A stretch of 64,000 nucleotides of DNA, taken from Agromyces luteolus. Lineage in GTDB: Bacteria > Actinomycetota > Actinomycetes > Actinomycetales > Microbacteriaceae. Each line of letters opens with the position of its first letter. Position 1 is the first letter of the stretch. A model generated the notes under the pieces. It searched no databases. It saw nothing but the letters and a program-made list of their open reading frames with translations, and was not told the DNA's origin. Positions 1 to 8,074 of this stretch are shown one piece after another. The stretch covers positions 186,001 through 250,000 of the forward strand of contig NZ_WODA01000006.1 in the NCBI RefSeq assembly GCF_009729855.1, given 5' to 3'. Both the position numbers and the translations under genes were made by a program.

Positions 1-1
1 C

Positions 2-709
2 GCCTGGCCCGTGCTCGTCTACGTTCCTGAGGCGCCGCCCGCGCCGGGGCGCGAGCGGGTCGGGTTCCTTCGGAGCTACGCGGTGCTCGTGCAGGACATC
101 GTGCGGCTCTGGCGCGAGTCGCGCCCGACCTTCTGGTTCCTGCTCGCGAGCGCGGTGTTCCGCGACGGGCTGGCGGGCGTCTTCGCGTTCGGCGCCGTGA
201 TCGCCGCGGTCGCCTTCCACTTCACCTCGGACGAGGTCCTGATCTTCGGCATCGCGGCGAACCTGCTGGCCGGAGTCTCGACGATCGTCGCGGGCCGCTT
301 CGACGACCGGTTCGGCCCGCGCGCGGTCATCCTGACGGCGCTCGGCGGGCTCGTCGGCGCCGGGCTCATCGTCTTCTTCCTGCATGACGCCGGGAAGCTG
401 CCGTTCTGGATCTTCGGCCTCATCCTCACGCTCTTCGTGGGGCCCGCGCAGGCGGCGTCCCGCTCGTTCCTCGCGCGCGTGACCCCGGCCGGTCGCGAGA
501 GCGAGATCTTCGGCCTCTACGCGACCACGGGCCGGGCGGCGAGCTTCCTGTCGCCGCTGCTCTGGTCGACGTTCATCGCGATCTTCGGTGCGACCTACTG
601 GGGCGTGCTCGGCATCGTGCTCGTGCTCGCCGCCGGGCTCGTGCTCATGCTGTTCGTCCGTGTGCCGCAGCGGGCGACGGATGCCGCGGCCGGGCCGACC
701 GCGCGATAG
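2..709 (+). CDS. MFS transporter, UMF1-like, C-terminal half (cut by window start)
   Basis: The reading frame is open from the window edge, so the true start lies outside. The 235 visible residues contain about six hydrophobic segments: FWFLLASAVFRDGL, VFAFGAVIAAVAFHF, LIFGIAANLLAGV, a loop with GRFDDRFGPRAV, then three more helices. This fits the second half of a major facilitator transporter. The FRDGL segment and the loop GRFDDRFG are reminiscent of the UMF1/Atg22-like MFS family often annotated in actinobacteria. The substrate cannot be told. It converges on the nuclease gene, with a strong hairpin between the two stop codons. Confidence 0.75.
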   Translation, partial: AWPVLVYVPEAPPAPGRERVGFLRSYAVLVQDIVRLWRESRPTFWFLLASAVFRDGLAGVFAFGAVIAAVAFHFTSDEVLIFGIAANLLAGVSTIVAGRFDDRFGPRAVILTALGGLVGAGLIVFFLHDAGKLPFWIFGLILTLFVGPAQAASRSFLARVTPAGRESEIFGLYATTGRAASFLSPLLWSTFIAIFGATYWGVLGIVLVLAAGLVLMLFVRVPQRATDAAAGPTAR

Positions 710-721
710 ACGCGAACACGA

Positions 722-762
722 CGACGGCGCGCCGCCCCGGGGAGGGGAGCGACGCGCCGTCG
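722..762. terminator. Hairpin between convergent genes
   Basis: Ten-base perfect arms CGACGGCGCG (722-731) and CGCGCCGTCG (753-762) enclose a 21-base G/C-rich loop. The hairpin lies between the stop codons of two converging genes, so it probably ends transcription from both sides. There is no long T tract. Confidence 0.6.
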
Positions 763-778
763 GGCTTGGGGGGCCGGA

Positions 779-3700
779 CTACGGTCCGACCGTGACCGTC
801 ACCTCCTGCGTGGTGGTGTTGCCGCTCGGGTCGGTCGCCTCGAAGACGAACGTGTACACGGCGCCGAGGCGGGCGAGCACGCGCGCCTCGGTGTCGGAGA
901 TCACCTCGACCTGGGCCTTGTGGCCCTCGGCCGTCGCCTCGACCAGCTCGACCGAGACCTCGCCCGAGTCATCCGTCGCATCGATGTCGAACGTGACGGT
1001 GCGCCACTTGGCGTTCGGCGGGAAGACGACCTCGGGGTCGACCGTCACCGAGAGCTCCGGCGGAATGAAGTCGAAGCCGACCAGGACGGGGTCGTGGTCG
1101 CTCGAGCGGAACGGGTCGGGCGCGAAGATCGCGTCCTGGGCGTCCTTCTTGAACGTCATGTCGTAGTCGAGCAGGCTCGGCTCGTCGGCGTTGATGGCCC
1201 ACGCCGCCGCGCCCGTGACCTTCGGGAGCAGCCCCGGTCCGGCGAGCGCGTAGTCGAGGTAGCCGAGCTGGCCGTCGAACACGTACGAGTAGGCGTTCTC
1301 GCCCTGCTCGGCGAGGAGCAGGTCGGTGTAGCCGGCCTCCGTGAGGACGTCGATCGGGTCCTCCTTGTCGTACGAGTTCAGGTCGCCGATGATCAGGTCG
1401 CGTCCCGGCTCGGCACCCGTCGGGCCGGTCGCGAGCCAGTCGACCATCGCCTCGGCGGCCGCCTCGCGGGTCAGGTTGCAGTTGCCCTGGCCGTCTTCCG
1501 TGTCCGGGTCGCCCGCGCAGGCGGAGCCCTTCGACTTGAGGTGGTTCACGACGACCGTGACCTCCTCGCCGGTCTCGACATCCGCGAACGTCTGCGCGAG
1601 CGCCGGGCGGTTGAGGTCGGTGTCGAAGCGCGGGTCGACGCTCTCGTCGAGGATCGCGAAGTCGCCCGCGAGCTCGACCTCGGACGGCTTGTAGATGAAC
1701 GCCGTCGTGATCACGTCGGTCCCGATGACGCCCGTGTCGAGCGCCGCGTAGACGTCACCGCCGAGCTCGTCGTTGAGCGCATCGACGAGCGTGAACACGG
1801 CCTCGTCGTTGTTCTCGATCTCGATGAGCCCGAACACGTCGGCGTCGATCTCGGCCAGCGCGGCCACGATCTTGGCCTCCTGCCGGTCGAACTCCTCCTG
1901 CGTGTTCGCGCCGCGGAAGTCGCCGCCCGAGCCGATCGACGTGAAGTAGTTCAGCACGTTGAAGCTCGAGACGGAGAAGTTCCCACCGACCTCGGGCACC
2001 TCGGGCCGCAGGTTCACGGCCTCGTACCCGGCACCCTGCGTGGGCTGGACGCGCCAGAGGTCGAACCGGTAGTCGAGCACGCCGGTGGCGTCGGTGACGA
2101 GGTCGCCGCCGCGGAACGTGTTGTCGAGGCCGAACACCTCCCCGTTCGGGTGGATCGCCGGGTCGGGGTTCTCGATGCTCCGGCCGTCGTCGAGCGTGAT
2201 GCGGTTCGCCTCATTCGCCTCGTCGAGCGCGATCGCCTCGGGCGAGCCCGGCTCGTGGACGGCCGTGGGCTGCATCTGCCGCTCGGTGCCGAGCGCGATC
2301 TCGTTGTACCGCCCGAAGTTGAAGTACTCGAGGATCGCGAGGTCCTGCGGCAGCGTCACGCGCATGCCCTCCAGTGCCTCCTTCGCCTCCGGCGTCGCCG
2401 GCAGCGTCAGTTCCGCTGCGGGCGGGAGCGCGGCGCCGGACTCGCAGACCGAGTTGGCCGTGGCCGTGATCTCGGTCATGCCGAAGAACTCGCTCACGAC
2501 GCCGGCGATGTGGACGACGTCGCCCTCCGCGACGGCCATGCCGTTCGGCGCGTAGACGAAGATGCCGTCGGAGGTCGCGGGGTCGCCGTCGCCGGCGTCC
2601 TGCACGTAGTAGCCGTCGAATCCGCCGTCCTGGAAGTCGCCGACGACCACGCCCTCGATCTCGACCGAGGATCCGACCACGGGCGAGGCGTCGCCGGAGC
2701 CCTGGACCGAGGCGATCGACACGGTCGCGGCGTTGCAGTCCGCCGGGGGCAGCGGCACGACGACGACGGTCAGCGAGTTGGGCGCGCCCGGGGTGTTGGC
2801 CGCCTCACCGGTGGCGAGAGTTCCCGCGAAGCCGGGGATGCCGGCGCGGTCGAAGTCGTTGCGCACCCAGTCGGCGGTCGAATCGGTGTCGGCGCCGTCG
2901 GGGATGCGCGAGGCACCACCGGGCGGGAAGTCGAGGCCGTCGTACTGCTCGGTGAGGACCGTGTCGCCGTAGGCCAGGTCCCCGGGGCCGCCGTCTTCCA
3001 CGGCGACCGAGTCGAGGATCTCGAATCCGGCGGCGTCGATGACGCCGTCGTTGTCGGCATCGAGGTCGTCGCCGAGCGCACCGCCGAACCCGGTCACGAG
3101 CAGGAGCGAGACGGTGCCGTTCTCGAGCGCGTTCGCGGGGAGCCAGGCGAGCGAGCGACCGCTGTCGTCGGCCGGTCCGAACGAGATGATCTCGTCGACC
3201 GCGCCCATGGCGGAGTTGGAGTCGCCTTCGATCTCGAGCACGCGGTAGCCGCTGACGTCGGTGCCGGGTTCGACGAGGATCTCGACGTACTCGGTGTCGG
3301 TGCCCGCGGTCGAGGCCGAGAACTCGTTGATGACGGGCGCCTGCGGACCGGTCTCGCCGCACGTGTGGGAGCCGAGGCCGTCGAACGTGTTCTGCGCGTA
3401 GCCCGTCCACTCGACGGCCGGGTCGAAGACGTCGGTCGGGTCCGTGTCGCCGACGCAGACGTCCGCGTTCCGGCGGAGGGTGTTGTCCTGGGTCGACGTG
3501 AGGCCGGAGCCCCACTCGCTGCCGGGGTCGAAGCCGACCTGGCCGAGCGAGTCGACGAGCGCGCCGTCGTGCTTCAGGACGATCGCGTCGTCGCCGTTCC
3601 ACAGGTTGCTCGCCGTGGTCTGGTCGGCGTACGCGGCGAGGTCCTCGTCGGCGAACACGAACGCGTCGCCGGCGGCGACCGTGCCCGAGAGGGCGAACGT

Positions 3701-3952
3701 GCCGGCGGTCGTCGCCGTGGCGCTGCCGTTGAAGTACACCTCGAGGGAGTAGCCGGCCAGCGGGATGTCGGCGTCGGTCGGGTTGTGGAGCTCGACCGCC
3801 TTGTTGAAGGACGAGCCCTCGACGTACTCGCTGATGATGAAGTCGGATGGCTCGACCTCGGCGGCGACGGCGGTCGCGGGTACCGCGAGGCCCACCCCCA
3901 TGAGGGCTGCTGCGGTCAGCCCCACGGTCAGTCGTTGGACGGGTCGTTGCAT
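779..3952 (-). CDS. ExeM/NucH-family secreted endonuclease with lamin-tail domain
   Basis: A 1057-residue secreted protein. Residues 1 to about 31 form a Sec signal peptide (basic start, hydrophobic core, ATAVAA). A lamin-tail-like domain follows at about 33-195, then a second region beginning APVINEFSAS, then an OB-like segment at about 400-510. The nuclease domain (endonuclease/exonuclease/phosphatase fold) spans about 655-950. It shows SSFNVLNYF, the metal-binding glutamate in GLIEIENN, NHLKSKG, GDLNSYD and the terminal SSDHDPV. The last 100 residues look like an Ig-type module. This order is that of ExeM/NucH extracellular nucleases, which degrade DNA outside the cell for phosphate or biofilm turnover. 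No LPXTG anchor is present, so it is probably released or loosely wall-bound. Confidence 0.9.
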   Translation of the reverse strand: MQRPVQRLTVGLTAAALMGVGLAVPATAVAAEVEPSDFIISEYVEGSSFNKAVELHNPTDADIPLAGYSLEVYFNGSATATTAGTFALSGTVAAGDAFVFADEDLAAYADQTTASNLWNGDDAIVLKHDGALVDSLGQVGFDPGSEWGSGLTSTQDNTLRRNADVCVGDTDPTDVFDPAVEWTGYAQNTFDGLGSHTCGETGPQAPVINEFSASTAGTDTEYVEILVEPGTDVSGYRVLEIEGDSNSAMGAVDEIISFGPADDSGRSLAWLPANALENGTVSLLLVTGFGGALGDDLDADNDGVIDAAGFEILDSVAVEDGGPGDLAYGDTVLTEQYDGLDFPPGGASRIPDGADTDSTADWVRNDFDRAGIPGFAGTLATGEAANTPGAPNSLTVVVVPLPPADCNAATVSIASVQGSGDASPVVGSSVEIEGVVVGDFQDGGFDGYYVQDAGDGDPATSDGIFVYAPNGMAVAEGDVVHIAGVVSEFFGMTEITATANSVCESGAALPPAAELTLPATPEAKEALEGMRVTLPQDLAILEYFNFGRYNEIALGTERQMQPTAVHEPGSPEAIALDEANEANRITLDDGRSIENPDPAIHPNGEVFGLDNTFRGGDLVTDATGVLDYRFDLWRVQPTQGAGYEAVNLRPEVPEVGGNFSVSSFNVLNYFTSIGSGGDFRGANTQEEFDRQEAKIVAALAEIDADVFGLIEIENNDEAVFTLVDALNDELGGDVYAALDTGVIGTDVITTAFIYKPSEVELAGDFAILDESVDPRFDTDLNRPALAQTFADVETGEEVTVVVNHLKSKGSACAGDPDTEDGQGNCNLTREAAAEAMVDWLATGPTGAEPGRDLIIGDLNSYDKEDPIDVLTEAGYTDLLLAEQGENAYSYVFDGQLGYLDYALAGPGLLPKVTGAAAWAINADEPSLLDYDMTFKKDAQDAIFAPDPFRSSDHDPVLVGFDFIPPELSVTVDPEVVFPPNAKWRTVTFDIDATDDSGEVSVELVEATAEGHKAQVEVISDTEARVLARLGAVYTFVFEATDPSGNTTTQEVTVTVGP

Positions 3953-4110
3953 CTCGGCACCTCCGGCACGCGACAGGGGGCCACCCTGACCCCCGGACGG
4001 CGTCAGCCTAGGGAGGTCGACGACGGTCGCGGAACCCCCGTCACGAGACGTTCACGCGCCGCCCGCGAATGTGCAGATTCCGGCCACCCGGCTGCTCAGA
4101 TGAGCACGGC

Positions 4111-4695
4111 TCACGAGTGCGGCGGATGCGCTCGGCGGAGCCCCGCGGCGAACCGGCCGAGGAGTTCGGCGAACCGTTCGCGATCCTCGTCGCTGAACCC
4201 GTCGAGCGCGGACTCGATCGCGCGGCGCCGGCTCGACGACGCCGCATGCACCGTCGCGCGACCGTCGTCGGTGAGGCGGATCCGCGTGCGCCGGGCGTCG
4301 TCGGGGTCGGCCTCGCGCACGACGAGGCCCTCCTCGACCGCCGCCTGCACGAGACGGCTCGCGCGCGGTTGATCGACGCCGACCGCGCCGGCGAGTTCGG
4401 TCACCGACATCGGCCGGTCCGCCGCGTCGAGCATCGCGAGCAGGCGGGCACGGGCGACCGGGCCCACGCGGAACTCCCACGGACCGCGGGCGCCGCCGGG
4501 ACCGCCGCGACCGAACGGCCCTCCGAAGGGGCCGCCGTGCGGACCGCCGAACGGCCCGCCGTGGCGACGGTGCTCGCCGGCCTCGCCATGCGGCGCCCCC
4601 CACTGCGGCCGGCCCCCGCGCCGGAGCGAGGCGAGCGCCGCTTCGATGCGCTCGACGGGGTCGCCGTCCCCCGCACCCGAGTGCTGCTCGTCCAT
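4111..4695 (-). CDS. MarR-family regulator with Gly/His/Pro-rich N-terminus
   Basis: 194 residues. The N-terminal third is a low-complexity linker with GPHGGPFGGPFGR repeats. Residues from about 75 on are a winged helix: ARLLAMLDAADRPMSVTELAGAVGVDQPRASRLV, then the wing EADPDDARRTRIRLTDDG. This is the usual MarR layout (helix-turn-helix, wing, C-terminal dimer helix). I chose ATG 4695. The frame stays open upstream, but that part (many Met and Asp residues) is only the translated operator array. The gene is divergent from a second MarR-like gene, and the palindromes between them suggest joint autoregulation. The ligand is unknown. Confidence 0.8.
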   Translation of the reverse strand: MDEQHSGAGDGDPVERIEAALASLRRGGRPQWGAPHGEAGEHRRHGGPFGGPHGGPFGGPFGRGGPGGARGPWEFRVGPVARARLLAMLDAADRPMSVTELAGAVGVDQPRASRLVQAAVEEGLVVREADPDDARRTRIRLTDDGRATVHAASSSRRRAIESALDGFSDEDRERFAELLGRFAAGLRRAHPPHS

Positions 4696-4707
4696 CCCCC
4701 CAGAATA

Positions 4708-4768
4708 CATGTCACTTGACATGCGATCCGATTGCATGTCATAGTGCATGTACATGTCATGCGACATG
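4708..4768. promoter_or_regulatory. Array of CATGTC/GACATG palindromes between divergent regulators
   Basis: 4708-4723 is a palindrome with seven-base arms CATGTCA and TGACATG around CT. 4753-4768 has six-base perfect arms CATGTC and GACATG. A degenerate third copy lies at 4735-4750. The centres are 27 and 18 bases apart. Position and symmetry fit an operator bound by one or both of the flanking MarR-like proteins. Confidence 0.7.
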
Positions 4769-4914
4769 GACCGTCGGCCTCCCCGGCACGCGGTCCCACG
4801 TCCGGGCACTCGCCCCGACGCCGCGATCGCGGCACCCCGAACACGCCCGCCGACCGATGCGGGCGTCGAACCACGCACCCCGGCGCGCCGACGCGCGCCC
4901 ACGAGAGGATTCCC

Positions 4915-5703
4915 ATGAACACCCACGATGAATTCGACGAGCACGACCACGACCGGCCCGGCGACGCCGACGGCGCGAGCGACGCGCCCGAGACGCCGGC
5001 CCCCGGCATCCGCCCCCTCGGCTTCTGGCTGAAGGTCCTCGAGCGGCGCATCGCCGCCGAGGTCGACGCCGCACTCGCCGAGGAGGGCGTCGGCCTGCGC
5101 GACTGGCGCCGCCTCAACCTCGTCGCCGGCGAGGTCCGCGACGAGCGACTCGCGGCGCGACTCGCCACCCGTCCGCACAAGCTCGACGACCTCGTCGAGC
5201 GCGGCTGGGTCACCGGCGAGCCCGGCGCCTGGACGCTGACCGACGCCGGGCGCGAGGTGCTCGACCGGCTCACCGAGCGCGTGCAGGCCGTGCGCGACGA
5301 CGTGCGCTCGGCCGTCTCCGACGAGGAGTACGCCACCACCGTCGCCTCGCTCGAGGCGATCGCGCGCGAGCTCGGCTGGGACGAGTCGACGCCCGAGCCC
5401 CGTCGCGGACGCGGGCGGCGACGCCCCCGGCTCGGCGACGACCCCGGCTTCGGACCCGCGCCCTGGATGCGCCGCGGCCGCGGCCGCTGGGGCACGCCGC
5501 CGTGGGCGGTCGGCGGGCCGCACGGCGGGCCGATGCGGCATCCGTCGGCGTTCGACGACCACCACGGTCACGACGTCGACGCGTGCGAGCACGAGCGGCG
5601 CCGGCACGGTCGCGGCCACGGCCGCCGCCACGACGACGTCCACGTGCACGACGGGCACGGCGGCCGTCGCGAAGGGCGCGGCGGACACCCCGCCGAGCGC
5701 TGA
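4915..5703 (+). CDS. MarR-like winged-helix protein with His/Arg/Gly-rich tail
   Basis: 262 residues starting at ATG 4915 behind GAGAGGA. The start is acidic and His-rich (DEFDEHDHD). Residues about 35-155 form a compact winged helix: GFWLKVLERRIAAEVDAALAEEGVGLRDWRRLNLVAG, then the wing WVTGEPGAWTLTDAGREVL and a long dimerisation helix. The last 100 residues are an unusual tail with RRGRGRRRPR, WMRRGRGRW and many histidines (DDHHGHD, HVHDGHGG). A histidine-rich tail could bind metal, and the arginine-rich part could add nucleic-acid affinity; both are inference. Divergent from the other MarR gene and controlled by the same palindrome array. It converges on the methyltransferase, with a terminator between. 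Confidence 0.75.
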   Translation: MNTHDEFDEHDHDRPGDADGASDAPETPAPGIRPLGFWLKVLERRIAAEVDAALAEEGVGLRDWRRLNLVAGEVRDERLAARLATRPHKLDDLVERGWVTGEPGAWTLTDAGREVLDRLTERVQAVRDDVRSAVSDEEYATTVASLEAIARELGWDESTPEPRRGRGRRRPRLGDDPGFGPAPWMRRGRGRWGTPPWAVGGPHGGPMRHPSAFDDHHGHDVDACEHERRRHGRGHGRRHDDVHVHDGHGGRREGRGGHPAER

Positions 5704-5710
5704 TGCCGCG

Positions 5711-5741
5711 CGGCCGGTCCGGACGAGGTCCGGGCCGGCCG
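5711..5741. terminator. Strong bidirectional hairpin
   Basis: Fourteen-base arms (5711-5724 and 5728-5741) pair at 13 of 14 positions across a GAG loop. The hairpin sits in the 44-base gap between two convergent stop codons and fits a shared terminator. Confidence 0.75.
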
Positions 5742-5747
5742 CCGGTG

Positions 5748-6519
5748 TCATCCGCCCCGGACCGCGTGCCCCAGGTACGACACCCGCACGTCGTCGACCT
5801 CGCCGAAGTCGAGCCGCCGGCTCAGTTCGCCGTAGCTCATCCGCCCCCGCCGGGTGCGCAGCAGGTCGCGCACCATCGACGGCAGGCCCGCCCTGGGCGC
5901 CAGGCCGACGGTCTCGGCGGCGACCAGTCCGTGTCGGTCCAGCGCCGCCGAGAGCTCGGCCGGGGTGATGAACATCGCCCAGTCGTGGATCTCGGGGTCC
6001 GTGATCCGCGTCCAGCGCCACTCCTGCATCGCGCGGATGACGAGCAGCCGGCTGCGCCGGGTGCGATTGATGGTGTCGTACAGGAACACGCCGCCGGGCC
6101 GGAGGACCCGAGCCACCTCCGCGATCACGCGATCGACGTCGGCGACGTGCTCGAGGACGTCGCAGCAGGCCACGACGTCGACGCTCGCATCGGCGAGCGG
6201 CAGCTGCTCGCCCCGCCCGAGGCGGTAGTCGACGGCGAGCCCGCCGGCCCCCGGCGTGGGCGCGCGCGGCGGCGATCGCCACCGGCGACGGGTCGATCCC
6301 CACGACCGCGAACCCGGACCGCGCGAACTCCTCGGAGAGGAACCCCGCGCCGCAGCCGACGTCGAGGACGCGGCCGCCGGACACGCCCAGCCGCGCGAGG
6401 ACCGTCCGGAAGTACCGCATGCGCGCTGGGGTGAAGCTGCCGTGCAGCACGTTGAGCGGATTGTCCTCGTCCCACCACGTCGCGCCGAGCCGGTCGTAGA
6501 CGTCGTTGTCGATCCCCAT
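5748..6519 (-). pseudogene. UbiG-type SAM methyltransferase with one-base frameshift
   Basis: Read in two frames, this is a complete class I methyltransferase of about 256 residues similar to UbiG (3-demethylubiquinol O-methyltransferase type). Frame one starts at ATG 6519 (MGIDNDVYDRLGATWWDED) and contains the SAM loop VLDVGCGAGFLSEEFA and GIDPSPVAI. Frame two continues with DYRLGRGEQLPLADASVDVV and CDVLEHVADVDRV, and ends at 5748. The switch is at the run of five C's at 6248-6252 (G's on the coding strand). Removing one base restores AHAGAGGLAVDYRLG, and the span of 772 bases is one more than a multiple of three. This is either a recent inactivation or a sequencing error. It lies 26 bases after the deaminase gene, in the same direction. 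Confidence 0.8.
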
Positions 6520-6545
6520 CGCCGCGCTCCCCGGCTGCGCCGGGC

Positions 6546-7148
6546 CTACCGCTCGGTCGCGCCGCGCGCGTTGTAGACGACCGCGTCCGACGCCCCGAAC
6601 GCGCGGAACACCCCGATCGCCTCGTCGCGGCGCACGCCCGAGTGCACGCGGATGCCGCGTCGCTCGAACTCGTCCATCCAGTCGGCGGGCATCGGGCCCT
6701 CGTCGAAGCCGGTGAGCCGCTCGCACTCGTCACCGTCGCCGGCGATGACGAGCCGGCGCACCCCGGACCACATCGTCGCGCCGTAGCACATGACGCACGT
6801 CGCCCAGTTGACGACGAGCTCGAGTTCGGCGCCTCCGGCGCCCAGGTCCCATCGACCGAGCCGGCGTTGCGCGAGCGAGAGCGCCGTGACCTCGGCGTGC
6901 AGCGAGCTCAACCCGCTCGAGAGCACCAGGTTCACCCCCGCCGAGACCAGTTCGCCGGATGCCGCGTCGACGACGAGCGCCCCGAACGGCCCGCCGCTGC
7001 CCTCCCGCCAGTTCCGGTCCGCGAGCTCGATCGCGAGCGCCATCCTCGCGTCGTCGTCGGGGAGCGGTTCGGCCGCGATCCGCGGGAGTTCGGCGACCAG
7101 CCACTCGGGCAGCGCGGCGGAGAAGGACGACGTCGGCGTGGCATCCAT
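6546..7148 (-). CDS. Nucleoside/guanine deaminase-like protein (CDA fold)
   Basis: 200 residues from ATG 7148, with GGAG upstream; a GTG at 7163 is an alternative start. The cytidine-deaminase fold is recognisable from GGPFGALVVD near residue 52, the catalytic zinc motif HAE at 84-86 (LHAEVTALSLAQ) and a second zinc pair C118 and C121. The second motif reads ATCVMC instead of the usual PCxxC, so the conserved proline is replaced by threonine. Relatives deaminate guanine, cytosine or tRNA adenosine; the length and the WATCVMCYGAT region look most like guanine-deaminase-type enzymes, but the substrate is not settled. It lies downstream of the polyamine-type transporter, 100 bases after the last permease start side, and could belong to that transcription unit. 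Confidence 0.75.
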   Translation of the reverse strand: MDATPTSSFSAALPEWLVAELPRIAAEPLPDDDARMALAIELADRNWREGSGGPFGALVVDAASGELVSAGVNLVLSSGLSSLHAEVTALSLAQRRLGRWDLGAGGAELELVVNWATCVMCYGATMWSGVRRLVIAGDGDECERLTGFDEGPMPADWMDEFERRGIRVHSGVRRDEAIGVFRAFGASDAVVYNARGATER

Positions 7149-7263
7149 GGGCCCATTCTCCACCCCGGCGCCGCCGATCGAGATGCCACGTGCGGCGGCA
7201 TCCGTCGCCCGAGACCGACTGCAGACCGACCGCAGGCGGCAACTCGATGCCGTGGCCTGGCGG

Positions 7264-8064
7264 TCAGCGCCGCTGCTGCTCGTCGCCGGAGAGCCGCTGG
7301 GCCAGCCAGATCGGGATGATCGAGACGAGCACGAGCACCACCGCGATGACCGACACGATCGGCGCCTGGTTCGGCCGGAACATGTTGTTCAGGATGAAGA
7401 TCGGGAGGGTCGTGACCCCCGACCCTGCTGTGAACGTGGTCACGATGATCTCGTCGAACGACAGCGCGAACGCGAGCAGGCCGCCCGCGAGCAGCGCCGA
7501 GCGCAACTGCGGGAAGGTCACGAGCCGGAACGTCGTCCAGACGCCCGCGCCCAGGTCGGCAGAGGCCTCCTCGAGCTTCGTACCGGTGCGGCGCAGGCGC
7601 GCGATCACGTTGTTGAACACGGTCACGATGCAGAACGTGGCGTGCGCGATGACCACGGTCCAGATCGACAGCGGCACGCCCATGATCGTGCGGAAGAAGT
7701 TGTTCAGCGCGATACCGGTGATGATGCCCGGCAGCGCGATCGGCAGGATCACGAGCAGGTTCACGGTGTGCCGCCCGAAGAAGTCGAACCGCTGCAGCGC
7801 GAACGAGATGAGCGTGCCGAGCACGAGCGCGACCGCCGTGGCGATGATCGCGACGAACACGCTCGTGCCGACGGCCTCCATCGCGCCCGCCGACTGGAAG
7901 GCGCGCTGCCACCACTCGAGCGTGAAGCCGGGCGGCGGCCAGCTCAGCGAGGTCGAGGTCGAGAAGGAGTTCACGAGCACCACGCCGAGGGGCACGTACA
8001 CGATCACGAGGATGAGGCCGGCGACGACGGCGAGCGTCGTGCGCGAGAGTCGGGAGAGTCGCAT
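7264..8064 (-). CDS. potC: Polyamine-type ABC transporter permease (PotC-like)
   Basis: 266 residues with six predicted membrane helices (the first is LAVVAGLILVIVYVPLGVVLVNSF). The loop LEEASADLGAGVWTTFRLVTFPQL is the EAA motif that docks onto the ATPase. The sequence around LSWPPPGFTLEWWQRAF and FDEIIVTTF is typical of PotC/YdcV permeases for spermidine, putrescine or related cations. It begins ten bases after the stop of the other permease gene. Together with the neighbouring permease, lipoprotein and ATPase genes it makes a complete importer. The substrate is inferred from family resemblance only. Confidence 0.88.
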   Translation of the reverse strand: MRLSRLSRTTLAVVAGLILVIVYVPLGVVLVNSFSTSTSLSWPPPGFTLEWWQRAFQSAGAMEAVGTSVFVAIIATAVALVLGTLISFALQRFDFFGRHTVNLLVILPIALPGIITGIALNNFFRTIMGVPLSIWTVVIAHATFCIVTVFNNVIARLRRTGTKLEEASADLGAGVWTTFRLVTFPQLRSALLAGGLLAFALSFDEIIVTTFTAGSGVTTLPIFILNNMFRPNQAPIVSVIAVVLVLVSIIPIWLAQRLSGDEQQRR

Positions 8065-8074
8065 CCGTCGCCCC

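Noticed and set aside
588-1166. 192-residue frame over the MFS and nuclease gene ends
   Set aside because: It spans the terminator hairpin and the antisense of the nuclease; the product has no recognisable fold.
920-4372. 1150-residue open frame opposite the nuclease gene
   Set aside because: It mirrors the nuclease codons on the other strand and gives a low-complexity Arg/Val/Asp-rich product without domains. The minus-strand frame has a signal peptide and nuclease motifs.
4111-6726. 871-residue minus-strand frame joining a methyltransferase start to a MarR protein
   Set aside because: The frame joins the first part of the frameshifted methyltransferase, nonsense sequence antisense to the second MarR gene, the operator array and the MarR protein. 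It is not one gene.
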